Below are positions 51,463 to 60,548 of a stretch of DNA of 64,000 bases, piece by piece. Below the pieces are notes generated by a model. The model was not told where the DNA came from and made no database searches. It saw only the letters and a list, made by a program, of their open reading frames with translations. The translations under genes and the position numbers were made by a program. Each line of letters begins with the position of its first letter. Position 1 is the first letter of the stretch. The stretch is from Xenophilus azovorans DSM 13620 (GTDB lineage: Bacteria > Pseudomonadota > Gammaproteobacteria > Burkholderiales > Burkholderiaceae_C). The stretch covers positions 217,567-281,566 of the forward strand of contig NZ_KN050766.1 of assembly GCF_000745855.1 (NCBI RefSeq). Direction: 5' to 3'.

Positions 51463-52835
51463 AGCAGGAAAGCCACGCCGCCGTCCATCCCCTGGCGCAG
51501 TTCGCCGCCACGCTGCGCTGGCAGGACGTGCCGGCGCCCGTGCAGCGCCGCGCCGAAGACCTGTGGGTGGACTGGTTCGGCTCCGTGCTGGCCGGGCAGG
51601 ACGCGCGGCCGGTGCGCAGCATCGCGCGCTTCGCGATATCTCAGGGACCGCAGGGGCCGGCCGACGGGCCGAGCGAGGTGATCGGCCAGGACGTCGTCAC
51701 CTCGCCCATGATGGCCGCGCTGGCGAATGCGGCGGCATCGCACGTGGCCGAGCAGGACGACGTGCACAACGGCTCGGTGTTCCATCCGGCGGCGGTGGTG
51801 TTCCCGCCCGCGGTGGCGGTGGCGCAGAGCCTGGGCGCCAGTGGCGAGCAGCTGATGGCCGCCTGCGTGGCCGGCTACGAGGTGGGCATCCGCGTCGGCG
51901 AGTTCCTGGGCCGCAGCCATTACAAGGTGTTCCACACCACGGCCACCGCCGGCACGCTGGCCGCCGCTGCGGCGGCGGGGCGCCTGCTGGGCCTGACGCC
52001 CGCGCAGATGCAGCACGCCTTCGGCTCGGCCGGCACGCAGTCGGCCGGGCTGTGGGAGTTCCTGCGCAGCGGCGCCGACAGCAAGCAGCTCCACACCGCA
52101 CACGCCGCCGCCGCCGGGCTGGTGGCGGCCTACCTGGCGCAGGACGGCTTCACCGGCGCGCAGGACATCTTCACCGGCGCGCAGGGGCTGGCGGCGGGCA
52201 TGTCCACCGACGCCGATCCCGCGAAGCTGACCGACGGCCTCGGCACCCGCTGGGCCACCGCCGAGACCTCCTTCAAGTGGCATGCCTCGTGCCGCCACAC
52301 GCACCCTGCAGCCGACGCGCTGCTGCAGGTGATGCAGGCGCACGGCCTGCGGCCCGGCGACATCGCGCAGGTGACCTGCCACGTGCACCAGGGCGCCATC
52401 GACGTGCTGGGCCCGGTGGTCTCGCCCGTCACCGTGCACCAGAGCAAGTTCTCGATGGGCACCGTGCTCGGCCTGGCCGCGCGCTTCGGCCATGCCGGGC
52501 TGGCCGAGTTCGACGCGCAGTACCTCGCGCCCGAGACGGTGGCGCTGCGCGAGAAGGTGCGCATGGTGCTCGACGCCGAGGTGGACGCCGCCTACCCGCA
52601 GCGCTGGATCGGCAAGGTGACGGTGCAGACCGCCGACGGCCGCACGCTGCAGGGCCGCGTCGAGGAGCCCAAGGGCGACCCCGGCAACACCCTCACGCGC
52701 GAGGAGATCACCGCCAAGGCGCTGCGCCTGGCGGCCTATGGCAGCCCCGGCCTGCCCGCCGCGCGCGTGGCCCAGGCGGTGGACCGCCTGTGGCACGTCG
52801 CGCAGTGGCCGCGCGTGCAGCGGCTGCTGGCCTGA
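51459..52835 (+). CDS. MmgE/PrpD family protein
   Basis: The 458-residue protein belongs to the MmgE/PrpD family, which includes 2-methylcitrate dehydratase and cis-aconitate decarboxylase. Family motifs are AALANAAASHVAEQDD, the stretch FHTTATAGTLAAAAAAG and FKWHASCRHTHPAADALL. It is in the position of PA0881, a PrpD homologue beside the itaconate genes of P. aeruginosa. It may isomerise, dehydrate or decarboxylate a branched tricarboxylate or dicarboxylate. Start overlaps the CoA-transferase stop (ATGA). Confidence 0.88.
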   Translation: MKQESHAAVHPLAQFAATLRWQDVPAPVQRRAEDLWVDWFGSVLAGQDARPVRSIARFAISQGPQGPADGPSEVIGQDVVTSPMMAALANAAASHVAEQDDVHNGSVFHPAAVVFPPAVAVAQSLGASGEQLMAACVAGYEVGIRVGEFLGRSHYKVFHTTATAGTLAAAAAAGRLLGLTPAQMQHAFGSAGTQSAGLWEFLRSGADSKQLHTAHAAAAGLVAAYLAQDGFTGAQDIFTGAQGLAAGMSTDADPAKLTDGLGTRWATAETSFKWHASCRHTHPAADALLQVMQAHGLRPGDIAQVTCHVHQGAIDVLGPVVSPVTVHQSKFSMGTVLGLAARFGHAGLAEFDAQYLAPETVALREKVRMVLDAEVDAAYPQRWIGKVTVQTADGRTLQGRVEEPKGDPGNTLTREEITAKALRLAAYGSPGLPAARVAQAVDRLWHVAQWPRVQRLLA

Positions 52836-52946
52836 CGGGCCGGCCCGGTTTTCCCATCCGGCAGCCTGGGCGCGGACGCCGTCCGCGGGGCCGTCGTGTG
52901 TCCAACCAGAGGCGTTCGAGCGCCCACTACCTTCAAGGAGACCCCC

Positions 52947-53951
52947 GTGACTTTCCATTTCCGATCGCGCCTCGCTTCCCGCTTGCGCTGCGCAGCGGCC
53001 TTCGCGCTGGCCCTGGGCGCCGGCGGCGCCGCGCAGGCGGCCGGCTGGCCCGACAAGCCGGTGACGCTGGTGGTGCCGTACTCGGCCGGCGGCCCCACCG
53101 ACGTGGTGGCGCGCCTGCTGGCCGTGCCGATGGGCCGGTCGCTCGGCCAGACCGTGGTGGTGGAGAACACCGTGGGCGCCGGCGGCACCATCGCGCCGGC
53201 GCGCGTGGCCCGCGCCAGGGCCGACGGCCACACCATCCTGATCCACCACATGGGCATGGCGACCGCGCCGGCGCTCTACAGGAAGCTGCCCTACGACCCG
53301 CTCAAGGACTTCGACTACATCGGCCAGGTGCTGGACGTGCCGATGACGCTGCTCTCGCGCAAGGACTTCCCGGCCCGCACCTTCCCCGAACTGCTCGACT
53401 ACGTGAGGAAGCACCAGGACCAGGTCTCGCTGGCCAACGCGGGCATCGGGGCGGTGTCGCAGCTGTGCGGCATGCTGTTCATGCATCAGGCCGGCGTGAA
53501 GCTGACCACCGTGCCCTACAAGGGCTCCGGCCCGGCCATGAACGACCTGATGGGCGGCCAGGTGGACCTGCTGTGCGACCAGACCACGCAGACCGTGCCC
53601 GTCATCCAGGACGGCACGCGCGCCAAGGTCTTCGGCGTGACCACGCTGCGCCGGCAGCCGACGCTGCCCGACATTCCGACGCTGGACGAACAGGGCCTCA
53701 AGGGCTTCGACGTGAAGGTGTGGCACGGCATGTACGCACCCAGGGGCACGCCGCCGGAGGCGATCGCCGCGCTCACCCGGGCGCTGAACGTGGCGCTGCA
53801 GGATGCGACGGTGAAGCAGCGCATCGCCGAGCTGAGTTCGGAGCTGGCCGCGCCCGACAAGGCCACGCCGGAGGGCCTGCGCAGGCACCTGGAGGCCGAG
53901 GTGGCGCGCTGGGGCAAGCTCATCAAGGCGGCAGGCGTCACCGCGGAATGA
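52947..53951 (+). CDS. Bug-family (TctC-like) periplasmic binding protein, third
   Basis: This 334-residue receptor starts at a GTG preceded by AAGGAG and has a signal peptide (AAAFALALGAGGAAQAAG). Bug motifs include TLVVPYSAGGPTDVVARLL, VVENTVGAGGTIAPA and TVPYKGSGPAMNDLMGG. It sits inside the itaconate-type block where P. aeruginosa has TRAP transporter genes, so it may bind itaconate, citramalate or methylsuccinate. Its stop overlaps the lyase start. Confidence 0.9.
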   Translation: MTFHFRSRLASRLRCAAAFALALGAGGAAQAAGWPDKPVTLVVPYSAGGPTDVVARLLAVPMGRSLGQTVVVENTVGAGGTIAPARVARARADGHTILIHHMGMATAPALYRKLPYDPLKDFDYIGQVLDVPMTLLSRKDFPARTFPELLDYVRKHQDQVSLANAGIGAVSQLCGMLFMHQAGVKLTTVPYKGSGPAMNDLMGGQVDLLCDQTTQTVPVIQDGTRAKVFGVTTLRRQPTLPDIPTLDEQGLKGFDVKVWHGMYAPRGTPPEAIAALTRALNVALQDATVKQRIAELSSELAAPDKATPEGLRRHLEAEVARWGKLIKAAGVTAE

Positions 53952-54838
53952 CCGCCGTGCCCGAGCTGCCGCGGCAGGCCTGCTCCTTCCTCTTCGTGCC
54001 CGCCAACCGGCCGGAGCGGCTGGCCAAGGCCCTGGTCGGCGGCGCCGACATGGTGATCGCCGACTGGGAGGACGCCGTCGCGCCGGCCGACAAGGGCGCG
54101 GCACGCGCGGCGCTGGCGCTGGCGGTGGGCGCGCTGGAGGCGGCCGATCGGCCGCGTGTGCTGGTGCGCATCAACGCCGCGGGCACGCCCTGGCATGCGG
54201 AGGACCTGGCGGCGCTCGGCCCGCTGGCGGCCCAGGGCATCGCCGGCGTGGTCGTGCCCAAGGCCGAGCGGGCGTGGACGCTGCACGCGGCGGCGCGGGC
54301 CGCCGGGCCGCAGGCGGCGCTGCTGCCCCTGGTGGAGAGCGTGGCCGGGCTCGATGCGCTGGACGCCCTGGCCGCCGCGCCTCAGGTGGCGCGGCTGGTG
54401 TTCGGGCACCTGGACTTCCAGGTGGACGCCGGCATCGACTGCGGCGCGGGCGAGGCGGAACTGCTGCCCATGCGCATGGCGCTGGTGCTGGCCTCGCGCC
54501 GCGCCGGGCTGGCGGCGCCGGTGGACGGCGTGACGGTGGACACGCGCGACGCCGCGCGGCTGGCCGCCGACGCCCGGCGGGCCCGGCGCATGGGCTTCGG
54601 CGGCAAGCTGTGCATCCACCCGGCGCAGGTGCCGGTGCTGCACGGCGTGTTCGATCCCGAGCCGGCCGCCGTGGAACATGCGCGGCGGGTGCGCCAGGCG
54701 CTGCACGAGGCCGGCGGCGGTGTGTGCGTGGTGGACGGGCGCATGGTCGATACGCCCGTGCTCAAGCGCGCGGAGCAGGTCCTGGCGCGGCACGCGCGGG
54801 CACTGGCGCGCGGGCAGCGGGCCGCGCCGGCCTGCTGA
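53948..54838 (+). CDS. CitE-like CoA-ester lyase, citramalyl-CoA lyase candidate
   Basis: The 296-residue HpcH/HpaI-family TIM barrel has the family start CSFLFVPANRPERLAKAL, the catalytic-region stretch DWEDAVAPADKGAARAA and the metal-binding glutamate in LLPLVESVAG. FGGKLCIHPAQVP is highly typical of citramalyl-CoA lyase and malyl-CoA lyase-like proteins. It would split citramalyl-CoA to acetyl-CoA and pyruvate, as Ccl (PA0883) does. It is the last gene of the block. Confidence 0.88.
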   Translation: MTAVPELPRQACSFLFVPANRPERLAKALVGGADMVIADWEDAVAPADKGAARAALALAVGALEAADRPRVLVRINAAGTPWHAEDLAALGPLAAQGIAGVVVPKAERAWTLHAAARAAGPQAALLPLVESVAGLDALDALAAAPQVARLVFGHLDFQVDAGIDCGAGEAELLPMRMALVLASRRAGLAAPVDGVTVDTRDAARLAADARRARRMGFGGKLCIHPAQVPVLHGVFDPEPAAVEHARRVRQALHEAGGGVCVVDGRMVDTPVLKRAEQVLARHARALARGQRAAPAC

Positions 54839-54847
54839 AGGTGCCCG

Positions 54848-55498
54848 TCAGGCGGCGAGCGCCGCGCGGTCCTGGTTCGCCGCGGCCTCGCGGGTGGCGG
54901 CGGTGATCTGCGCCCGGGCGTCGTCGAAGGCCGCCTTGCGCGCCTCGTCGCCCATCGCCAGCCCCTCGGCGCGCACGAAGCGCACGTCGGTGATGCCGAA
55001 GAAACCGAAGATCACCTTCAGGTAGCTCTCCTGGTGCTCGGCCGCCTGGCCGGCCTCGGTGGTCGAGTACATCCCGCCGCGGGTCGAGGCGACGATCACC
55101 GTCTTGCCGCCGGCCAGGCCGACGGGGCCCTTGTCTGTGTACTTGAAGGTGCGGCCCACCTGCGCCAGCCGGTCGATCCAGGCCTTGAGCTGGGTCGGGA
55201 TCGAGAAGTTGTAGAGCGGGGCGCCGACCACGATCACATCCGCCGCGAGGAACTGGCTGATCAGCCGCTCGGAGACCTCGTTCTCGCGCTGCTGCGCCTC
55301 GGTGGGCTCGGCCGGCTGGCCGACCTTGATGCCCAGCGCGTCGGGGCCGAAGTGGCTCGGCGCATCCGCGGCCAGGTCGAGGTAGTCGACGCTGGTGCCG
55401 GGATGGGCGGCCTGCCACTGGGCCACGATGCCGGCCGTGAGCTGGCGGGATGCGGAGTTGACGCCCAGGACGCTGGAATCGATGTGGAGCAGTTTCAT
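54848..55498 (-). CDS. azoR: FMN-dependent NADH-azoreductase
   Basis: AzoR reduces azo compounds and quinones in two-electron steps. The 216-residue flavodoxin-fold protein starts [20 protein letters not shown] and has [20 protein letters not shown] and STRGGMYS, all family motifs. It converges with the lyase gene and diverges from a LysR gene that probably regulates it. Confidence 0.94.
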   Translation of the reverse strand: MKLLHIDSSVLGVNSASRQLTAGIVAQWQAAHPGTSVDYLDLAADAPSHFGPDALGIKVGQPAEPTEAQQRENEVSERLISQFLAADVIVVGAPLYNFSIPTQLKAWIDRLAQVGRTFKYTDKGPVGLAGGKTVIVASTRGGMYSTTEAGQAAEHQESYLKVIFGFFGITDVRFVRAEGLAMGDEARKAAFDDARAQITAATREAAANQDRAALAA

Positions 55499-55622
55499 GT
55501 CGGAATCCTCGGTTGGGGGCTGCCGCAGGAGTGGGAAGCGGCGGCGATGGGGATAGTCTATGGATGGATCAATCGCTCGATAAGCCACCGAAAATGCGAC
55601 GACTTGTCCCAAATTCAGGACA
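55499..55622. promoter_or_regulatory. azoR-lysR divergent control region with LysR-type box
   Basis: TTGTCC (55604-55609) and GGACAA (55618-55623) form a perfect 6-base inverted repeat with 8 bases between, matching the T-N11-A layout of LysR sites. It touches the first base of the regulator's start codon, which suggests autorepression. A further ATCAATCGCTCGAT pattern at about 55568-55581 might be a second site facing azoR. Confidence 0.6.
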
Positions 55623-56564
55623 ATGGGCGCCATGCAGGACCTCAACGACATGCTTTTCTTCGCGGAGGTGGCCGAGCGTGGCGGTTTCAGCGCCGCCAGC
55701 CGGGCGCTGGGCGTGCCCAAGTCGCGCCTGTCGCGGCGGGTGGCGGAACTGGAGGCGTCGCTGGGCGTGCAGTTGCTCCAGCGCAGCACGCGGCGCCTGT
55801 CGCTCACGCCGGCGGGAGAGACCTTCCTGCGCCACTGCGTGGACGTGCGCGAGGCGGCCGGCGCCGCGGTGGAGGCCGTGGCCCGCGACCAGAAGGAGCC
55901 CCGCGGCACGGTGCGCCTGAGCTGCCCGGTGACGCTGGCGCAGAGCAGCCTCGGCGCGCTGCTGCCGCGCTTCATGCGGCGCCATCCGCAGGTGCGGGTG
56001 GAGATGCTGGTGGTCAACCGGCCGGTGGACCCGGTCGAGGAGGGCATGGACCTGGCCCTGCGGGTGCGCGCGCAGGTCGAGAACAGCGCCAGCCTGGCCG
56101 CGCGGGTGTTCGGGCACAGCCGCGGCCTGCTGCTGGCCGCCCCCGAACTGCTGGCGCGCAGCGGGGCGCCGGCGCGGCCTGAGGACCTGGCACGGCTCGA
56201 CAGCGTGGCGATGACGGCGGCCGACGGCCGCGCGGGCATGACGCTGCACGGCCCCGGCGGCGCCACCTTCCACTACGTCCAGGCACCGCGCTACATGGCC
56301 GGCGACCTGGCGACGCTGCGCTACGCGGTGCTGGCCGGCGTCGGCGCGGGCATGCTGCCCGACTACCTGTGCCGCGACGACCTGCGCGACGGCCGGCTGG
56401 TGCAGGCCCTGCCGGGCTGGGCGCCGCCGGGCGGCATCGTGCACGCGATGTTCCCGCCGCGCCGCGCGCGGGTGCCGGCGGTGCGGGCGCTGCTGGACTT
56501 CCTGTCCGAACACCTGGCGGAGGCCGACCCGCTGCGCGACCCGCACGAACGCGGCGCCGGCTGA
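55623..56564 (+). CDS. LysR family transcriptional regulator
   Basis: The 313-residue protein has a typical helix-turn-helix ([20 protein letters not shown], about 22-41) and effector domain (from about residue 90). It is divergent from azoR, so it probably senses an electrophile or quinone and activates azoR. An ATG at 55632 ([10 protein letters not shown]) is an alternative start and would free the operator from the coding region. Confidence 0.88.
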   Translation: MGAMQDLNDMLFFAEVAERGGFSAASRALGVPKSRLSRRVAELEASLGVQLLQRSTRRLSLTPAGETFLRHCVDVREAAGAAVEAVARDQKEPRGTVRLSCPVTLAQSSLGALLPRFMRRHPQVRVEMLVVNRPVDPVEEGMDLALRVRAQVENSASLAARVFGHSRGLLLAAPELLARSGAPARPEDLARLDSVAMTAADGRAGMTLHGPGGATFHYVQAPRYMAGDLATLRYAVLAGVGAGMLPDYLCRDDLRDGRLVQALPGWAPPGGIVHAMFPPRRARVPAVRALLDFLSEHLAEADPLRDPHERGAG

Positions 56565-56725
56565 GCGCATGCCCGGCCTCTTGATCCGCGGCAAGGGCCG
56601 TGCGGCGGCGCACCGGTAGCGTCTCGCGACACACCGATGCCCGCGCCGGCGTCGTGGGCCCGGCCGGGAGGCGGACAATGCCGGGTCGGCGTCCGCACCG
56701 GCTCGGCTGCCCTGGAGTCCATTGC

Positions 56726-59200
56726 ATGAAAAGAGATCAGTTGCCCGGCCCCGTCCGGCTCGCCACCCAGCCCATCAGCCAGGACGTGCTGGCCGAGAAG
56801 TACCTCAAGGCGGGCGAGACCTCGGCCGACCAGCTCTACGCCCGCGTGGCCCGCGCCCTGGCCTCGGTGGAGCAGCCGGCACTGCGCGCCGAATGGGAGC
56901 GCCGCTTCCTGGACAACCTGCGCGCGGGCGCCATCGGCGCCGGCCGCATCATGAGCGCCGCCGGCACCGACATCCAGGCCACGCTCATCAACTGCTTCGT
57001 GCAGCCGGTGGGCGACGCGATCCAGGGCCGCGACGCGGACGGCTACCCCGGCATCTACGAGGCGCTGCGCGAGGCTGCCGAGACCATGCGCCGCGGCGGC
57101 GGCGTGGGCTACGACTTCAGCCGCATCCGCCCCAAGGGCGCCGACGTCCGGGGCACGCACTCCATCGCCAGCGGCCCGTGCAGCTACATGAACGTGTTCG
57201 ACCAGTCCTGCTCCACGGTCGAGAGCGCGGGCAGCCGGCGCGGCGCGCAGATGGGGGTGCTGCGCATCGACCACCCGGACGTGCTGGAGTTCATCACCGC
57301 CAAGCGCACGCCGGGACGCTGGAACAACTTCAACGTCTCGGTCGGCGTATCCGACGCCTTCATGCAGGCGGTGATCGACGGCGCCGACTGGGAACTGGCG
57401 CACAAGGCCGCGCCCGGCCCCAAGCTGATGGCGAAGGGCGCCTGCCAGCGCGCCGACGGCCAGTGGGTGTACCGCAGGCTGCCGGCGCGCGAGCTGTGGG
57501 ACACGATCATGAAGTCAGCCTACGACTTCGCCGAGCCGGGCATCCTGTTCCTGGACCAGATCGGCAGGGACAACAACCTCAGCTACTGCGAGCGCATCGA
57601 GGCGACCAACCCCTGCGGCGAACAGCCGCTGCCCCCCTACGGCTGCTGCGACCTCGGCCCGGTCATCCTGACGAACTTCGTGCGCCACCCCTTCGGCGAG
57701 GGCGGCGAGCCGGCCTTCGACTTCGACGCCTTCGCGCAGGTGGTCGCCACCCAGGTGCGGGCGCTGGACAACGTGCTGGACCTGACCTTCTGGCCGCTGC
57801 CCCAGCAGCGCGAGGAGAGCGCGGCCAAGCGCCGCATCGGCGTGGGCTTCACCGGCCTGGGCAACGCCCTGACCATGCTGCGGCTGCGCTACGACCGCCA
57901 GGAGGGCCGTGACATGGCGGCGCGCATCGCGCGCACCCTGCGCGATGCCGCCTATGCCGCCTCGGTCGAGCTGGCGCGGGAGAAGGGCGCCTTCCCGAAG
58001 TTCCAGGCCGAGGGCTACCTGGCCGAAGGCAGCTTCGCCAGCCGGCTGCCGGCGGAACTCAAGGCCGCCATCCGCCAGCACGGCATCCGCAACAGCCACC
58101 TGCTGTCGATCGCGCCGACCGGCACCGTCAGCCTGGCCTTCGCCGACAACGCCAGCAACGGCATCGAGCCCGCGTTCAGTTGGGGCTACACGCGCAACAA
58201 GCGCGAGGCCGACGGCAGCCGCAGCAGCTACACCGTGGAGGACCACGCCTTCCGCCTGTACCGCGCGCTGGTCGACGCCGATGCGACCACCGATGGCGCG
58301 CTGCCCGACTACTTCGTGAACGCGCTGCAGATGAGCGCCGCCGACCACGTGGCCATGATGCAGGCGGTGCAGCCCTTCGTGGACACCTCCATCTCCAAGA
58401 CGGTCAACATCCCCGAGGACTACCCCTACGAGGACTTCAAGACCCTGTACCGCGCGGCCTGGGAAGCGGGGTTGAAGGGCCTGGCCACCTACCGCCCGAA
58501 CAGCATCCTCGGCGCGGTGCTGGAAACCACGGCGCCGGCCGCGAAGGAGGCGCCGCCGCCCGCGGCCCCGCCGGTGCCGGTCGATCCCATGCGCACCGTC
58601 ATCGAGAGCCGGCCCAATGGCGCGCTGAACGCGGTGGCCGAGAAGGTCGAGTACTGGACGCAGGAGGGGCAGCAGCGGCTGTACCTGGTGGTGTCCTTCC
58701 TGCCCATCGTCACCGACGACGGGCGCCACGTGGAACGCGCCATCGAGTTCTTCATGCCGGTGGGGCAGAGCGGCGAGTCGCAGCAGTGGATCACCGCCAC
58801 CATGCGCATGCTGTCGCTGGCCGCGCGCGGCGGCTTCCTGGACCGCGCCCTGTCGGACATGCGCAAGGTCACCTGGGACCGCGGCCCGGTGCGCCTGGGC
58901 ACCTACGAGAAGGCCGACGGCGGCCAGGTGCCGCGCTGGCACGACAGCGAGGTGGCGGCCATCGCTTATGCCATCCAGAACCTGATCGCGCGCCGGCAGC
59001 AGGCGGCCCAGGGCTCGCTGTTCGAGCCTGACGAGCTGCCTGCCGCCCCGGCGCCGGCGGCGGTGACGGAGTCGGCCGCTGTCCCGATGCCGGGCGTCAT
59101 GGCGGGCAAGAAATGCGTCGAGTGCGGCGCGCACGCCATGATCCGCAAGGACGGCTGCGACTACTGCACGCAGTGCGGCTACATGGGCAGTTGCGGCTGA
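56726..59200 (+). CDS. nrdJ: Adenosylcobalamin-dependent ribonucleotide reductase (class II)
   Basis: NrdJ reduces ribonucleotides to deoxyribonucleotides using B12, with no need for oxygen. The 824-residue protein has the barrel motifs MRRGGGVGYDFS, NPCGEQPLPPYGCC with C297, and SIAPTGTVSLAF. A C-terminal zinc-ribbon-like segment has CVECG and CTQCGYMGSCG, with cysteines that may re-reduce the active site. The ATG at 56726 has TGGAG upstream. No B12 riboswitch is visible in the 161-base leader. It suits growth under varying oxygen. Confidence 0.95.
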   Translation: MKRDQLPGPVRLATQPISQDVLAEKYLKAGETSADQLYARVARALASVEQPALRAEWERRFLDNLRAGAIGAGRIMSAAGTDIQATLINCFVQPVGDAIQGRDADGYPGIYEALREAAETMRRGGGVGYDFSRIRPKGADVRGTHSIASGPCSYMNVFDQSCSTVESAGSRRGAQMGVLRIDHPDVLEFITAKRTPGRWNNFNVSVGVSDAFMQAVIDGADWELAHKAAPGPKLMAKGACQRADGQWVYRRLPARELWDTIMKSAYDFAEPGILFLDQIGRDNNLSYCERIEATNPCGEQPLPPYGCCDLGPVILTNFVRHPFGEGGEPAFDFDAFAQVVATQVRALDNVLDLTFWPLPQQREESAAKRRIGVGFTGLGNALTMLRLRYDRQEGRDMAARIARTLRDAAYAASVELAREKGAFPKFQAEGYLAEGSFASRLPAELKAAIRQHGIRNSHLLSIAPTGTVSLAFADNASNGIEPAFSWGYTRNKREADGSRSSYTVEDHAFRLYRALVDADATTDGALPDYFVNALQMSAADHVAMMQAVQPFVDTSISKTVNIPEDYPYEDFKTLYRAAWEAGLKGLATYRPNSILGAVLETTAPAAKEAPPPAAPPVPVDPMRTVIESRPNGALNAVAEKVEYWTQEGQQRLYLVVSFLPIVTDDGRHVERAIEFFMPVGQSGESQQWITATMRMLSLAARGGFLDRALSDMRKVTWDRGPVRLGTYEKADGGQVPRWHDSEVAAIAYAIQNLIARRQQAAQGSLFEPDELPAAPAPAAVTESAAVPMPGVMAGKKCVECGAHAMIRKDGCDYCTQCGYMGSCG

Positions 59201-59229
59201 GGCTGCAGCCATTCGGCTTATTCCCCGGC

Positions 59230-59270
59230 CGGTATATTCAAACAAGAAGATATTCGTTTGTTATCCGTGG
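59230..59270 (+). promoter_or_regulatory. lsfA promoter motif with inverted repeat
   Basis: In an AT-rich spot upstream of the peroxiredoxin gene, CAAAC (59239-59243) and GTTTG (59256-59260) form an inverted repeat. The hexamer ATATTC occurs twice, at 59234 and 59250. Beside them is TTATCCG. The cysI control region has both ATATTCG and TTATCCG as well, which suggests a shared regulator such as CysB. This is inference from eye comparison. Confidence 0.45.
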
Positions 59271-59314
59271 CGGGCTTCCGACAATCCCGTTTCCGATTGC
59301 TGAAAGGAACCGCC

Positions 59315-59956
59315 ATGGCCACGCTGCGACTGGGCGACACCGCCCCCGACTTCACCCAGGACTCCTCCAAGGGTCCGATCCGCTTCCACGAGTGGGCGGG
59401 CGACTCGTGGGTGGTGCTGTTCTCCCACCCGGCCGACTTCACGCCGGTGTGCACCACCGAACTGGGCAAGACGGCGGCGCTGGGCGGCGAGTTCGCCAAG
59501 CGCGGCGTCAAGACCATCGCCATCAGCGTCGACCCGGTGGACAGCCACCAGAAGTGGATCGGCGACATCAACGAGACGCAGAACACGACGGTCGACTTCC
59601 CGATCCTGGCCGACGCCGATCGCAAGGTGTCGGAGCTGTACGACCTGATCCACCCCAACGCCTCCACCACGGCCACCGTGCGCAGCGTGTTCATCATCGA
59701 CGGCAAGAAGACCGTCCGCGCCACGATCACCTACCCGGCAAGCACGGGCCGCAACTTCGACGAGATCCTGCGCGTGATCGACTCGCTGCAGCTCACCGAC
59801 AGCCACAAGGTCGCCACGCCGGTGAACTGGCAGGACGGCGACGACGTGGTCATCGTGCCGAGCATCCAGGACCCGGAAGAGCTGAAGACGCGCTTCCCCA
59901 AGGGCTGGAACGCGGTGCGCCCCTACCTGCGCATCACGCCGCAGCCGAACAAGTAA
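59315..59956 (+). CDS. lsfA: 1-Cys peroxiredoxin (Prx6 type)
   Basis: The 213-residue peroxiredoxin reduces hydrogen peroxide and organic hydroperoxides. The active cysteine is in the motif HPADFTPVCTTELG, and no resolving cysteine is seen. The C-terminal extension is typical of Prx6 (LTDSHKVATPVNWQDGDDVVI). In Pseudomonas putida the closest type, LsfA, is induced by sulfate starvation and is linked to sulfonate genes. Here it leads genes that end in the sulfate transporter. The ATG at 59315 has AAAGGAA upstream. Confidence 0.88.
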   Translation: MATLRLGDTAPDFTQDSSKGPIRFHEWAGDSWVVLFSHPADFTPVCTTELGKTAALGGEFAKRGVKTIAISVDPVDSHQKWIGDINETQNTTVDFPILADADRKVSELYDLIHPNASTTATVRSVFIIDGKKTVRATITYPASTGRNFDEILRVIDSLQLTDSHKVATPVNWQDGDDVVIVPSIQDPEELKTRFPKGWNAVRPYLRITPQPNK

Positions 59957-59972
59957 GCAGGGCGGTCCCGGC

Positions 59973-60548
59973 GTGCAGCCCACCCTCGTCATCGTCCCCG
60001 GCTGGCGCGACTCCGGCCCCGGCCACTGGCAGAGCCTGTGGGCGGAGCGCATGCAGGGCGCGGTGCGCGTGGTGCAGGACGACTGGGACTCGCCGCACCG
60101 CGCGCCCTGGGTCGGCGCGCTGGAAAAGCTCGTCCTGGCCCAGCCCGGCCCGGTGGTGATCGCCGCCCACAGCCTGGGCTGCATCACGACAGTGCACCTG
60201 GGTCCGGCCGCGGCCGCGCGCGTGGCCGGGGCGCTGCTGGTGGCGCCGGCCGACCCGGAGCGCCGTGCCGTGCTGCACGACTTCGCGCCGGTTCCCAGCA
60301 CGCCGCTGCCGTACCGCAGCATCGTCGTGGCCAGCAGCAACGACCCCTTCTGCCCGGTGCGCCGCGCCGGCGCCTATGCCCGTTCGTGGGGCAGCGAATT
60401 CGTCCGCATGCAGAATGCGGGCCATATCAACGTCGAATCCGGACACGGCGACTGGCCCCTGGGCCTGGCCCTGCTCGGATCGCTGACGGATGCGCCCGTG
60501 CGCCCGAGCGTGCGGCGCGAGACCTTTGACAACCTGGCAACCCTATGA
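59973..60548 (+). CDS. RBBP9/YdeN-family alpha/beta hydrolase
   Basis: The 191-residue protein starts at GTG (59973) and has VIVPGWRDSGPGHWQSLW at its N-terminus and a nucleophile elbow AHSLGC with serine near 65. An aspartate (SNDPFCP) and histidine (NAGHINVESG) complete a triad, as in RBBP9-type serine hydrolases. Its stop overlaps the start of sbp (ATGA), so it is coupled to the sulfate transporter. The substrate is unknown; perhaps an ester or sulfate ester, by context only. Confidence 0.85.
   Translation: MQPTLVIVPGWRDSGPGHWQSLWAERMQGAVRVVQDDWDSPHRAPWVGALEKLVLAQPGPVVIAAHSLGCITTVHLGPAAAARVAGALLVAPADPERRAVLHDFAPVPSTPLPYRSIVVASSNDPFCPVRRAGAYARSWGSEFVRMQNAGHINVESGHGDWPLGLALLGSLTDAPVRPSVRRETFDNLATL

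Noticed and set aside
56565-56725. Cobalamin riboswitch in front of nrdJ
   Set aside because: No B12-box-like sequence or suitable multi-stem layout is visible in the 161-base leader.
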